NCBI RefSeq assembly: GCF_026151205.1
Contig: NC_087083.1
Location: forward strand, 8,181,460 to 8,245,459
Source: Bolinopsis microptera
Lineage: Eukaryota; Ctenophora; Tentaculata; Lobata; Bolinopsidae
DNA: 64,000 bases
Reading direction: 5' to 3'
Part shown: positions 1-23,400 of the stretch, one piece after another
Position numbering within the stretch: position 1 is the stretch's first letter
How the letters are laid out: every line of letters begins with the position of its first letter
Position numbers and translations under genes: made by a program
Notes under the pieces: model-generated
What the model saw: only the letters and a program-made list of their open reading frames with translations
Told to the model about the DNA's origin: nothing
Database searches by the model: none

Positions 1-390
1 TAAGTGTGTTTTAAGGGACGATTTCACGCCTCTTAAACGCCCCTTAAAAACGTTTAATACTTTTAAGTTAAAACAAAGACATTCTAAAATATATCTCTAC
101 TTATTGTTTTACATTCTACAAGTACAACATGTACCCTATTTTACATTCTAAAACATGTGCCCTATTTTTATGTTCACGTGATTAGTATTAGTAAGCTTTT
201 ATTTTGTAAATTAGATATAATTAGTTAGGTAGACAAATATATGTATATTTATATAGAAGAGCAGTTCCAACATCAGTTATTTCATATTTTCAATTTGTAT
301 TCTTGGTATGAGCGCGGTATAAATACACTGCTTCTTTTTTATTTTAACTATTCTAAGTCACCAAGTAGCATTAAATACGTTTTCTTGCAG

Positions 391-1456
391 CTGGAATTGG
401 ATGGTAAAATCTCAAATCCGAATAGCTCTCATGCGATCTCTGTTCGCCACAATTTGTCTTTTTATTTACATCGGTGAGAAAACTTACTTAAAATGATTCC
501 CAACACCCGATTTTATTGATGGAAGTTATGATTTGATACAATAACAATAATTCAATTACATTGATTACAATGATTACAATGATGACAACGACTACAATGA
601 TTACAATGACTACAATGACTACAGTGTATCGTTTACAGCGGTACACTTGTGGGTAGTATACCCTTCCGAGAGGGACTGGGAGGAGCCCCACATGAAGAGA
701 TCACTAATGCAAATGTTCTATTGGCAGGTAAGCAAGTAAATAAAGTCAAATTTTATTAATATTATGTACAGTATATATTATTACGTATATACAGAGACTG
801 TTGGACGTTGGTAGTATAACACCCTACCAACGAGATACAGATATTATATATATATTATTACTATTACTATAAAATATATTACTATTTTACCATTTTGTTA
901 TTCCTGGCCTCATACCGTATAAGCTTTTTGGATCATGGTGTTAATCGTAGTGACAACCGACGTTATTAATTTCTGACAGAATTTCACTCAATTTCCTCAG
1001 ACGATAAGGTTTACGACTATTGGTTTCGGTGATATTGTGGTGCTGTTGGGACATGAGATCCCCAAGCTGATGTCCTCTACTTTACTGGGGCTTCCACTTG
1101 GGATTTGCTGCATGAACGTTTACTTTTCAGCCATCAGGTTGTTTTTTAATAAAACAATTATTTTTTAATTGAATCTATCGAATTTTTTAATTGAATCGGT
1201 CCTTCCGAGTACGTAGATGTTTTTGAGAACATGTATCAATTAACAACTTTAGTTAAAAGAGATGCCTGACTCATCACATAGTATGTTTAAATATTATACA
1301 AATTTATCGATTAATTCTAATTTAATAATTAGTTACATAGTATGTAGTTTATAATAAGCTGGATTTTATCCCAGGAGTATGTCTGGCACAAAGATGTTCC
1401 AAAACTCTACTGTTTACGAAAAGTTTAGGTCATGTTGCGGCAGAAAACAACAGTGA
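391..1456 (+). CDS. K2P (two-pore-domain) potassium channel, 3' part only
   Basis: Four exons join in frame: 391-473, 639-727, 1001-1137 and 1375-1456 (stop TGA at 1454). All have AG acceptors and GT donors (gtgaga, gtaagc, gttgtt) and consistent phases. The protein starts inside a membrane segment (MRSLFATICLFIYIG, taken as TM3), has an extracellular stretch with ERDWEE, then the pore helix FYWQTIRF and the selectivity filter TTIGFGD, then a last membrane segment (LMSSTLLGLPLGICCMNVYF, TM4) and a tail of about 27 residues ending CCGRKQQ. The TIGFGD filter with TM3-pore-TM4 order is the second half of a K2P leak channel, a plasma-membrane dimer. The 5' half (TM1, first pore, TM2) lies before the window. 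The subfamily cannot be told. The tail is very short, so little cytoplasmic regulation is expected. A two-TM or six-TM channel is less likely but not excluded without the 5' end. Confidence 0.8.
551..627 (+). repeat. 9-bp microsatellite (ATTACAATG) before a splice acceptor
   Basis: Imperfect tandem copies of attacaatg / actacaatg fill the intron just upstream of the acceptor used at 638/639. The last units drift into the sequence gactacag, so the repeat reaches nearly to the splice acceptor. Confidence 0.7.
687..692 (+). other. exon-proximal note: exon 639-727 of the K2P gene
   Basis: This short interval lies inside the second K2P exon in the window and is listed only to mark that the long minus-strand ORF opposite it (488-691) is the complement of a microsatellite plus this exon, not a separate gene. 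Confidence 0.5.
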
Positions 1457-1894
1457 ACAGAGTACACGTGTTGACTTTATTAACTAAAACGTAGCGATCA
1501 TAGTTGAAAGTGAGCTACAAATAACTAAAAATACTGGAAATTAGTCCGAGAATCAACTGACTGACTGGTCACCTTATTTGATTGATTAACACTTATTGCA
1601 ATTAAATGGTTTAAACATTGTCTACGATTGACTCATGATTGACTATTTGGTAACTGATTAAAGTGATAATTCATATTTTTGTATGCAATAAAGATTAATA
1701 CAACGGTATAAACTACAAAACATCTTAAACTTTTAAAATCTAAATGACATCAACAACAACAAGACAACAAATCATAAATATTCACTCGTATCTTCGGCTG
1801 ATTCATAACCTTAAAACATTTTTGTATCTGAATAAATTGATGCGGTGTTAAAAATATCAAAACATTACTGATTTTGTTAACTTTTGTTTATTAA
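1457..1894. other. convergent intergenic spacer with poly(A) signals
   Basis: The K2P gene (+) and the SLC3-like gene (-) converge here. An AATAAA for the plus-strand gene lies at 1687-1692, and an AATAAA on the minus strand (tttatt at 1887-1892) starts three bases after the minus-strand stop codon. The spacer is otherwise AT-rich with no recognised feature. Confidence 0.5.
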
Positions 1895-11106
<9,212 letters not shown>

Positions 11107-11989
11107 GAGCACTCAGCAGTGAGTCAATATAAGAATATAGATTTATATATTATACGTAAGTCGTTCAGGTAATAGAATATCCACAACAAGACGCTTTCAA
11201 ACAATACAGAAATCAAAAATATAGAAACGTTATATAATAATGCATGTTATAAACGAGCATTATTATTCGTATTTCAAGTTTCATTCAAGCAGTTAAACAG
11301 TGTTTAACCACTTCCATATTAGGAATAAATAGGAATATTTGTACATGTATTATCAGTAGTGCAATACATTGTAATAGTGTAACATATTTTTATATTGTAA
11401 TTGCAAAGGCTCAAAGCGAAGAAGTAGGTTTTAAGTTTTTGCTTATTGGCAGTTGATTGATTTTACTAATGGACCATTAGTGAATGGTCTTATAATGAAA
11501 TGATAGCTCAGATAAACAGGCATTTTTTAGGACGAGTATAGAAATCGCTTTAACTATAAATTGTGAGAAAATGCAACAATTTGTGACTTGTGAGTTCATT
11601 TTAATCAGAAATCACTATAGACTTTTCAGTATTAAACAAGATGATATCAATATCATTACATATCATTACCTATTTTCTGCCATGTTTCTAGTTTATCCCA
11701 GCGTGCTAGCATGATAGAACGATACATGCTATGTTAATTGTTAATGTCGGGTACATATCAGTGTAGTAATGCATGAATTATCATATTACTTTTAAGTAAA
11801 TTTATAGATGTGAAGAAATGCAGAACTATCAATTATTATTTGGATAATTGTCAAATAGAACGAGCATGATATAAGTGTCACGAAATCCTATCCAAACATA
11901 ACAAACGGAAACCATCACAGTCCACAGACTTTTAAGCAGACGGTTTAGCAAAAAACATTTTCTGACTCAGGAACAAAATATGTAAATTT

Positions 11990-12295
11990 TACAATTATAA
12001 AGTTTGCAATTACAAAATTTTACAATTACAAAATTTTACAATTACAAACTTTACAATTACAAAATTTTACAATTACAAAATTTTACAATTACAAAATTTT
12101 ACAATTACAAAATTTTACAATTACAAAATTTTACAATTACAAAATTTTACAATTACAAAATTTTACAATTACAAAATTTTACAATTACAAAATTTTACAA
12201 TTACAAAATTTTACAATTACAAAATTTTACAATTACAAAATTTTACAATTACAAAATTTTAAAATTACAAAATTTTACAATTACAAAAGTTTTCA
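11990..12295. repeat. 15-bp AT-rich minisatellite, about 19 copies
   Basis: Unit aaattttacaattac, nearly perfect. Because 15 is a multiple of 3 it gives a spurious 103-residue repetitive ORF. Confidence 0.95.
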
Positions 12296-13794
12296 ATTAC
12301 ACTAATTTTTTTTGAATAAGCAGTACAGATGAAACAACTTTAATCAAAAGTGACATTCAGACAGACAAACAAGCTTCATGCACTATCAAATAAAGTTACA
12401 ACTTACATGAAATAAAAATGAGCAGGACCGCAATCTTATTGATTGGAAACGACAAAATAAACCGACTTACAAATGACAATTACCGCATAGGAATTAAACA
12501 CAGGAATACACAGATAACACTATATTTACGAAGTCAGAATTCTGTTGAAGCGGTTCAGCTAGCTTTAATATACTAGTATTGCCCCCCTCCCCCCCCCCCC
12601 CCCCCCCCCCCACTATTATACCTTAAAGAGTAATAGGCTGAGTATTGCAATATGTACTACAAAAGGATGGCTACTTTCTGCTTATAATCGTATATCCAGT
12701 GCTGTGTGAAAAGCTACCAACCATTAAAAGTTGAGTTCATGAAGTGACGCTAAATCGTAACGTGAGGACTGAGGTCGCAACGTGACTATACAAATATTAG
12801 TGATCATGTAATAATTAATATGTATATTATTTTATAAAATTTATATGGCCGCAGCTAGGTGTGTCAAGCAATATAAGTTTTTATGGAACGTAGGCAATGA
12901 ACAATTGAGCTTCAGGATAGGATGTGAAATGTACAGTCAAATGTAGACAGAATGTATAAATTTGACGTACAAATTTGAAAAATTATTGTCACAGACTATG
13001 CCACATATTATTATGCATTTTAACCATGATTTAACTAAAAACTACTATATCCTCACTTTATAATGAGCATAACTCAAACTGTTTACCGCGTAAGACAGGG
13101 GAAAATTCGTGGAATTGAATTTATAATCAAAATAGTTACTAAAAACACGAAACATGACATGCACAAAATGTAAACAGTAAACACACTGAAATGGATTGTG
13201 TAGGGAATGTGAGGAATTATGAATTTACGGAGCAGCTCATATTATCATCTCATCATGAATCATCGTAAGTTTGATACTTTGATAACATACAAAATATCAA
13301 ATTACGTGGGGGCATTTAAAAATAAAACCTAACAAACCAAATCAAGCCTGTGCAGTGTGCATCAAGTATCAAAGCAAACCGATTCACAAGGAAGCTATGT
13401 TTGTAGCGGTTAGCAATTCAGTCATATTCATACTCACTACTCGTGATACATCAACTACAAGCAAGGAAGTTGAGACACAAAAGCAAAAGTTGGCGAAATC
13501 ATGTGCCCTCACAGCGTTTTCACTTCGGAGCTTGTAGAAGTATTCTAGAAGGGCTGTTAATTGAATCACACTATGCATGAGATTATACAGATTATGTGGC
13601 TTATATATAAGTTATTATATTTTATAATATTACTATTGGTGATTTAGTGTGCAAACTTATGAGCTTATTGCCGAGTGCCCAATTTAAAGAATCCTTTTTG
13701 ATATATGACTTGCGATCATCACTCATTCGACAAATCCGTCAAGTAAAATTAAGACGATGTATATTTTTTTCGAAGGAACCTATATAATTATTTG

Positions 13795-13915
13795 ACGGAA
13801 GCTCCAGCTTTTCAGATGATCGAGATATGAAGCATAACAATTTTATTCATTACGTGTGATCAGGTGATTGAGTTGACACTACATCCACATTATGGGAATT
13901 GTAGGTTCTTTTTCG
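13795..13915 (-). mobile_element. fragment of the mariner-like element
   Basis: Reverse complement of part of 54110-54275: shared blocks include gatatgaagcataac, attacgtgtgatcaggtgat and cattatgggaattgt. Both ends are missing. Confidence 0.6.
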
Positions 13916-14459
13916 AAAGTCTAATCGCTAGACATCGCTAACTGGGACCTATTTTTACTATGAAAGTGAACAAAGCAAACAAAATCTAATTAACAACATG
14001 TTAAATGAAATTTGATGATTACATTAAATAACAAATATAAAACTGGTAGTTCACAGTTGTTATTGAACAAAATATAAACAATATAACGGCGCATTTACGC
14101 GTTTGTTTATGGCGAAATATTAATTGTATCTTGTGAAAATCAACTATGACAGAAATTGTCAGCTCAATTTCAATACGACTTAAATCTTAGATAGCGAAAT
14201 ATAAAGCGAAATAAATTAATAGCATCGGTACAATTTGTGATAAATATTTTAAAATAATTAAATTAAATAATTAAAATAATTAAATTATTTTGAAATAATC
14301 AAATATCAAATATAATCTCTCCATAAAACTGTCCAAAAATTTTACGAAAGAAATAAAATCTTCTGTTTGTCTCACTAACAATAACTTACATCTTGCCATT
14401 TGAAAATAAATTTTAAAATATTTATAATCAATAGCTAATTAATGAATTAATGAATAATT

Positions 14460-17400
14460 TCACCAAACAAACTCGGTATTAACAGGGAACAGATTCTCCT
14501 TCAGTTTCTGAATGGACTCCTTGTCTAGGATCTGCTTGTGAGGTACACTAGTGTTTTGATGTGTTGGATACCCGGCTCCGTGCAGTTGTACTATTAGCTG
14601 TCTAGCGTCTCCTAAATAATATATATATTTAAATTTAAATTTAATGTATCGAAGTTACATGTGAACTATAACGCCGTTATATTTACAGTGAAATGTGAAC
14701 TATAATACTGAATACATCTTGACGACATGCCAAGTATTGACCGAAGTAGCGACCAAAGTAGTGAACACTGGAAAGGAAATTAACAAATGTCACCAGATGC
14801 TTCTGTCACCTTAATTAGAAAAGGCTTAGTGACTTAGTCATTAAAGTTTATGTAACAAAATAACGTTGATACATTCTCCAAACAATTAACAGGGTTAAAG
14901 GGAAAAATGAGAATTGAGACAATTGTCAGGGGGTCAATTGTCAGGGGTCAATTGTCAGGGGGTCAATTGTCAGGGGGTCAATAGTTGACATCAGCGATAC
15001 CAGGTTTATTAATGGAGAAAAAATAAAATTTGGTTGAAAGTAATAAGAAAACCTATGATGTAATTGTGGTAGAACTCGACGAGATCCTCTTTTCTGATTC
15101 CCTTCCCCGCTGTTATTATATACTCCCTCCTGTTGAAGAAGGGCCAGTTGGATTGCGATGTGTCTGAGGAATACTCCGCGAGTCCAACCTGTGGGAGTGT
15201 TTTGTGAAGGAGCAGTACTGTGCTTAGTGCTAGCACTATCCGAGAAGGTTTTGTGAAGGAGCAGTACTGTGCTAACACTATCCGAGAAGGTTTTGTGAAG
15301 GAGCAGTTTATGGTGATAATCTAGTGAAATGGTAATATCTAGAGCTTCGGCAATACATTGGAAAAACTTATAAAATAAAAAAATTTACGGGAATTGAACT
15401 AAAAGATACAACTTACATATATTTCTAAGAGGGAAAGAGAGAAGAAACAGCTTTAAAGATTGGCTCCAGCAATTGCAAAAGCTGTTCAGAAATGAAACAT
15501 CAAACCTATGAGAAAACACAGCAGTACAAATACAGCTCATTGAAATTTATCAGATAATAACATACAAGGAATACAAGGAATACAAGGAATACAAGGAATA
15601 CAAGGAATACAAATTTAAAATCTTGAGCTACAATAGTAACTGTTAAGATAATAACAATATCATAAGATTTGAATTTATTATATTAATATAACTTAACTAA
15701 AGTGAAAAATAAAGATTTGACATAGAATATTTTGTTTTCAGTCGCCTTGGTAATGCTGTAATGCTTGAGCCAGGTCACTTTGCAGTTTGCACTCGTCGTT
15801 GCGCGAAAAGAAACAAAAGCGGGTACAGTGATTTTCAGTGTTCACTGTTCATGTACTGGCCAGAGAGTCAACAAATTTCTTGCGGTTGTTAAAACACGTA
15901 GTGGCAAACCTAGCAACGACTCTCGTGAGGTGGACTTGACTTTCGTTTGTGATAAGTTCAATGATTTCACTGTTGTTGCTGATGAATTTGAGGACGTTTG
16001 CTCCAGGGATGACATTGTGAACAGGATAAGATGTCGCAGACGGTTTGATTGGATTTGATATGAGTGACTGGATCTTGTCTAGGACTTTTCGCCTCGATGC
16101 AGCGTTAAGATCACAATGGTTAAGGAAGTGAACATAAGACTACAGGTACAAAATCAGCCTGATGCTATTTTGTAGCAGAGAAACATTATATGTGCAGAGC
16201 AGCAGAGTAACAGAACAAGAATGCAGATTAACAGCAAGAAACCTGAGATTCTGGTCTGGACAGTAAAAGGTTGATGGCTTCCTGTTTGGTAGTTGAGAAC
16301 CATTCTTCTCCGCTGAAAATACAAACAAGGTTTATTTGTTTGGGTATTTAAAGAATTTGAATAGGTATTTATTAAAGGATTCGGAGGATCACATGTGTTT
16401 TAAAGATCGATCTGCAGATGTCACAATGACATAGTTATAAATGATTTTTTTAAATGAACACTTAATGTTCTCGTTATCTTTATAATATGTTTTGTAGACT
16501 TGACAGTTGACAATTAAAAAGTACCACTAGGTCAGAACTTAGTCTTATCTACGCCAGATAACCCCCTCGGCCCTCCATATATCCCTGTCCCGCATCAGGG
16601 TTCCTCGTTAGAAACATAATACGTACCTCTATTAACAGTTTTTGACTGATTTAAATGTCCTGCGCAGCAGATTGAAGCGTCTTTAAATTGTTTACTATTT
16701 GTATCGTAGTGTAAATTTGATTTTAGTTCTTATTCTAATTCTTACGAACCTCGGGTGTTCAGCAGTTCCGTTAGCTACGAGTTCTACCAGGGTGTCTTTA
16801 TAAGAGTGCATGAACTCCACCACTCGCTTCATCATTACTTCAGGGGTGTAGTGGCTACCTGAACAAGTAATGTTGTAGGCTACAGTTGTGACTACAATTA
16901 GACTACAATTGTAGTCAGGTACACGAGTGTTAAGTTAAATGTGGAGGTATCCTGATTCCTGAGGATACTATCCAGCCACACAATTCAAAACCTACTCTTT
17001 TTAAAGTTAAATATTATAAAGCTTTTCGTACCCTGTAGTAAAAGATAAAAGTAATCAACACTCAACATCTTGAGTGTCCCCGTGAACACAGTGTACCCGA
17101 GCTGCTCTTGTGTCCTCAGTGTCGCGTACGCAGGATCCTGTGATTTGAAGCTTCGTAATTAGCTGATTGGAATAATAAGAGCGGTCGGCGGTACCATAAA
17201 CATCGTAATTATCCCAATTATGGGCAGGGGTTTGAACTCTTACACAATTTGAAGTGCCAGTTAAATGGAGCGCGCGTAATTGGCGAAGTGGACGGTTTCA
17301 TTTTAACTTTTCATTGGATAAATGTAGCGCGCGTTACGCAAACGTACGATTTTAGTGGTGCCTGCGATATTGCCACAATTATTACACATTTCATGAGTCA

Positions 17401-20400
17401 GTTATGCAACTGGCATCAGCTTGATAACGATTAAATTACAGATTTCAAACTTCTCAAATTGTGTGGGGAAAGTTGGGAGAACAAATAAAAATTATTGTGA
17501 AATTGTGGCCCAGTGACAAATCCCAAGACAAGGGGAGAAGGAGCAGTGGCGAAACGACCGCCTCTGCTACCCCCGCTATACCCGAATTTCAGGTATTTTT
17601 TAAAGCAAAAACGCCCAATTTGTGTATTATCCTGACTAATTTAACGTTCGGTCGACGTGAACAAAATATTTGGGGTCTTTTTTGCTTAAAAAGTGGGCGG
17701 TAAAAAGGAGGCCAAAATCCAAATAAAGAACCAATACAAATTTTTGGGGGCGGCAAAAAAAATTGCGGGGGGGGGGGGGCACGCAGGTACGTTACGCCAC
17801 TGAGAAGAAGGAGGGAGAGAGTTAGAAAAGGTCTAACCTTCATAATTGTAGCTAGTACAGTCAGGAGAATGTTCTTCCTCAAACTAGGGCCACTGACTGT
17901 TCTTGCTGTTATCTGATGATTACATACAAACTACAGTACAGTAGAGTACAGTGCAGTAAAGTAGAGTACAGTAGAGTACAGTAGAGTATAGTAGAGTACA
18001 TTAGAGTAAAGTAGAGTACAGTAAAGTACAGTAGAGTACAGTAGAGTACAGTAGAGTATAGTAGAGTACAGTATAGTAAAGTAGAGTATAGTAGAGTACA
18101 TTAGAGTAAAGTAGAGTACAGTAGAGTACAGTAGAGTACAGTAGAGTACAGTATACTGTACTATACGCCACAACAATCCGACACAGGATATTAAACTTCT
18201 AATTACTCATTAACTGAACACTGTGACAATGTCCGAGAATGTGTGTAAGATTACACTGAGGACATTGTTAGAGCCTAATTAACTATTACCTAATTAACTA
18301 TTACCTAATTAACTATTACCTAATTAACTATTACCTAATTAACTATTACCTAACTAACTATTACCTAATTAACTATTACCTAATTAAGGGCAACTTACCT
18401 GGTTGATGACGAAGATACAGTTATTAGTTTCTGTTGGGTTAAGTACAGGAACCTGCCATATCCACCTACCAGGAGGCAATACAACTACTGTACCGCGATA
18501 CGAGTAACTAGACTCTGAAATAGTAGTTAGTTAGTTTCTACAATACAACTACTGTACCGCGATACGAGTAACTAGACTCTGAAATAGTAGTTAGTTAGTT
18601 TCTACAATACAACTACTGTACCACGATACGAGTAGCTAGACTCTGAAATAGTAGTTAGTTAGTTTCTACAATACAACTACTGTACCACGATACGAGTAGC
18701 TAGACTCTGAAATAGTAGTTAGTTAGTTTCTACAATACAACTACTGTACCGCGATACGAGTAACTAGACTCTGAAATAGTAGTTAGTTAGTTTCTACAAT
18801 ACAACTACTGTACCACGATACGAGTAACTAGACTCTGAAATAGTAGTTAGTTAGTTTCTACAATACAACTACTGTACCACGATACGAGTAGCTAGACTCT
18901 GAAATAGTAGTTAGTTAGTTTCTACAATACAACTACTGTACCACGATACGAGTAGCTAGACTCTGAAATAGTAGTTAGTTAGTTTCTACAATACAACTAC
19001 TGTACCGCGATACGAGTAACTAGACTCTGAAATAGTAGTTAGTTAGTTTCTACAATACAACTACTGTACCACGATACGAGTAACTAGACTCTGAAATAGT
19101 AGTTAGTTAGTTTCTACAATACAACTACTGTACCGCGATACGAGTAGCTAGACTCTGAAATAGTAGTTAGTTAGTTTCTACAATACAACTACTGTACCAC
19201 GATACGAGTAACTAGACTCTGAAATAGTAGTTAGTTAGTTTCTACAATACAACTACTGTACCACGATACGAGTAACTAGACTCTGAAATAGTAGTTAGTT
19301 AGTTTCTACAATACAACTACTGTACCACGATACGAGTAGCTAGACTCTGAAATAGTAGTTAGTTAGTTTCTACAATACAACTACTGTACCGCGATACGAG
19401 TAGCTAGACTCTGAAATAGTAGTTAGTTAGTCGAGATATTGGACAGTAATGGTAGCAGTTGAGCGGCGACCTGATTCTGCTGTCAGCTCGTTTGTAACCG
19501 TCATTATCACACACATTATCACACATTATCACACCAAATGCCCCAATTTGGTCAAATAAGAGAGGGCAGGCGATCTACCAGGACCAGACTACCAAAATAA
19601 CTGATTGAACGGTCAGTGGAGTACTTAAGTTCTCCCGCTGATTGCGTGTGCCGCCCAATGCCGCCACTAGTGCCCCTCAATGCCGCCACTAGTGCCGCTC
19701 AATGCCGCCACTAGTGCCCCTCAATGCCGCCACTAGCGCCCCTCAATGTCGCCACTAATGCCGCCACTAGTGCCGCCTAATGCCTCCACTAGTGCCCCTC
19801 AATGCCGCCACTAGTGCCCCTCAATGCCGCCACTAGTGCCCCTTAATGTCGCCACTAATGCCGCCACTAGTGCCGCCTTATGCCGCCACTAGTGACGCCC
19901 AATGCCGCCACTAGGCTTCAAAATACCGCCCCTGTTTTGAAATCGTTTTCAAAACGTATGCTAAAGCCGTTGCTAGAATCTCTAAAATAATGAAATTTTT
20001 TAATGAAGTGGACCAGTCATAAAACAATGATTGCTAATAGTTAAAAATAACTTTCGTTGATTTATTGAACTTATTACTTATAGTAGCTTACTCATAACAT
20101 GTAGCTTATATAACTTATAACTTACTCATAACATGAGATAAGAACTCATCCCGGATAAACTGAGCGTAGTTCAGCGCCTCCCTAACATCAACATTACCAA
20201 ACACGAAGCACTTCACTGCTAGCTTCTTTAACAGCTCCCTCCCTCCTTCCAGAACTGCAGAGGTGTTGGAAATATTAATTAATTTTTAATTATTTAAAAT
20301 CTGTTAAAATAAATACTTATTAATTTGTAGTGGAGTTAAACCAGATTTTACTGAACTGCACAACCAAAAGTTTAAGTTTTTGAACGATTTGTTGATGTAA

Positions 20401-23400
20401 TATCTAACAATGTTTCATACACATTATTCCTAATTAAAGATTTTAGTAAGGTAAATTATTCCTATTTAGAACGGTGAATAAATGAGAAAAAGTTCAGGTA
20501 AATTTGTAGAACCAGTCGTGCGTCTTTAGAGAAATCTGGTATAAAAAACCTGAAGTATAGTATAGTATAGTATAGCTGTATACTGGCAGTATAGTTAGTT
20601 AGTTAGTTAATTAGTAGTAGTTAACTAGTAAATTTGTAGAACTGACCTTGTTGTTGTTTGAGTTTGAGGATGTGCGAATTAATAAGACTGTTATCATAAG
20701 AGTAACTTTGATAAAACAATCTGAAATTATACTATTTTATTATGGGTGCAATCATCGAATTAATGTATCAATAAATAATATTACCTATTCTACATGACGT
20801 AATATATTAATGAATCACGTGCAATATTACATTAATTATTTAATTGATTAATTAATTAATTAATTAATTAATTAATTAATTAATTAACTAATTAATTAAT
20901 TAATTAATTAACAATATTACAGTACCTAGCCAGATAGAACCCTTGTCTGAAGGGCTGATCCTTGTAAATCTTATTAAGCTGATCGTACACCATCTCCTGT
21001 ACCTGGTACTTGAACCTGAAATAGTTTTACTTTTTATAGATTAATTTTAAACAACTAATTAATTAAGTGATTTATTTATTAATTTTCAGCTAGTTTTTAT
21101 ACATAAATGGGATCTCTACCTCATCTCAGTGATAGCTGGGGGGTCTCTGAGTGCAGAGACCACGAACTTTAGGAATTTGTAGAATGTATCTGTATCAGAG
21201 AATCCTGGGAATGTTCAGATAACAACATAGCGGTCTCATTAAGGGGAACTTAAATAGCAGATTATACATACCAGATATGATAATAACATAGAGGATCTCA
21301 TGATAAAGGGGAACAATAACTTGATATATTCATGATCTATTGTAGAGACTGTATTACACTAGCGAATTAAATAGCGAATAAGTGAAAGACAGACATACAG
21401 AAACGACATACCCGACACACAAACTATTTACCACACAATATACCAGACACACAGAAAGACATACCAGACGACATACCAGACACACAGAAAGGACATACCA
21501 GACGACATACCAGACACACAGAAAGACATACCAGACAACATACCAGACACACAGAAAGGAAATACCAGACAACATACCAGACACACAGAAAGACATACCA
21601 GACAACATACCAGACACACAGAAAGACATACCAGACAACATACCAGACGCACAGAAACGACATACCAGACGACATACCAGACATACAGAAAGGAAATACC
21701 AGACAACATACCAGACACACAGAAAGACATACCAGACACACAGACTATTTACCCTCGACCCTGAGTTTGAATCCCTCACTGACAGGAGACAAGCTGTATC
21801 TGTATTCTGCAGTGCTGGCAGCGTAGGTAACTGTATCCAGTGATTCACTCACCAGTTCTGCGATTAATAGAAGTAGCTATTTGGGCAGTTAGAAGCACAA
21901 TGTTTGGTGTTAAAAGCACAATTGCTGTAGTTAAAGGCACAATATTTGCTGTTAAAAGCACAATATTTGCTGTTAAAAGCACAATTTTTGCAGTTAGGAG
22001 CAAAACAAGTTCTGAATTAACTAACCTAAATACAGACGGAGTATAGCTACCAGTCGTGGGTCTTTAGAGAAATCTGGTATAAAAAACCTGAAGTGAATTA
22101 CATGTTATATTGGTTAACAGTTAGTTAATTAGTAGTTAATTAGTGGCAGTATAGTTAGTTAGTTAGTTAGTTAGTTGGTTAGTTAATTAGTAGTAGTTAT
22201 TCACGATACATAGTTATTGACTGTAGTAAGTTGGTCCGTTAGTTATAACATAAGTTATAATATGTATAAAGTTATAACTATAAATATTACTTTATATAAC
22301 TAACAGTTTTGTTATCTATAAATTTCTTGAAAAAGTCGCGAAATTATTACCACAATCCACCGAATATTATAAATAATAAGGTGAATTATTCGAACTAGAA
22401 TATTCATTATTCGCTATGCACCCTCTCAACATCTAAGCAGTATAAATAGCACAAGGCGTGAGGATTGCGTAACAAATTGACATACGGTATTGTCAGACTA
22501 TGATTATACCATATATGGAATAATGGGACCGCATCGTAAAATAAGCTCACCAGTATTGTAAGCTACTATGAGGTGCAGTAAAATCCTCTATTTAAAATAC
22601 AATTTTATATTCTGTAGAGTGTACGACGTAGTGGTGCGATATTAAATAAAGTGCGATATTAAATAAAGTGCGATATTAAAACTCAGAGTCTCCTCAAACG
22701 AGAAAAAAACAAGTGACAGGGTACTGTGTGTGAAGATATTAAAATAAAGGAACACGATGAGAGACGATTATTTTTCTCAGAGCCGATATTTGAATATAGT
22801 TGTTTAGTGTATACAGAAAATAAATTTCTTAGGTAGCAGTTGCTAAAAAGCCTAGACTTTTGCACACTGAATTATAGACCCCTTTCACATTTTTACAACA
22901 TAATTATCATTAATTATCATTAATTATCATTAAGCTTCAAATGTTTCTATAATTTTCTACACACTTGCAATTGACGTAGGATTTAGGTAGCGACGAGTCC
23001 TGTTTCCAATACGCTTTAAAACCTGCAATAAAAACAGTCAGAGAAAAGGTTCATGAAGTACGGAAGTGAAAAAGAGAAGTGAAAGAAGTGAGGAAGAAGT
23101 GAAAGTAGAAAATACTGATTTCATCTCACCGTCCTCATCAAGAATAATGGAAGGTTGAGGAAGTTTAGATAAAGGGAGTATTGTGAAGTCAGATGGGATA
23201 AACTCGTTTTTATCTGGTATTGAGAGACTCTCAGTCTTGTGATCTTCAGACTGCCAACTGAATGGTTACTATAATTATATATCATATAATTATATTATAT
23301 TATTATAAATAATTACTAGTGTAACCCGGCCTTCAGCCAGGATTTCACTGCCGCAGTTAAAAAGGGGTAGGAGTATTTACCCGCTGAGTCAAAACCCGTA

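Larger units (their letters stand above)
11107..14459. other. intergenic region between SLC3-like and M16 genes
   Basis: It holds the presumed promoter of the SLC3-like gene (start codon complement at 11104-11106), a 15-bp minisatellite (11990-12295), a poly-C tract (about 12580-12611), and at about 13795-13915 an inverted fragment of the mariner-like element of 53773-54539. Both short ORFs at 13355-13578 are on opposite strands of the same bases and show no recognisable protein. No other gene seen. Confidence 0.6.

Noticed and set aside
12004-12315. 103-residue repetitive ORF
   Set aside because: Consequence of a 15-bp AT-rich repeat whose unit is a multiple of 3.
13355-13578. Two opposite 60-64-residue ORFs
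   Set aside because: They overlap on opposite strands, with no splice context or recognisable protein.
21354-21848. Overlapping 100-164-residue Cys/Val/Tyr-rich ORFs
   Set aside because: Translations of a minisatellite in several frames on both strands.
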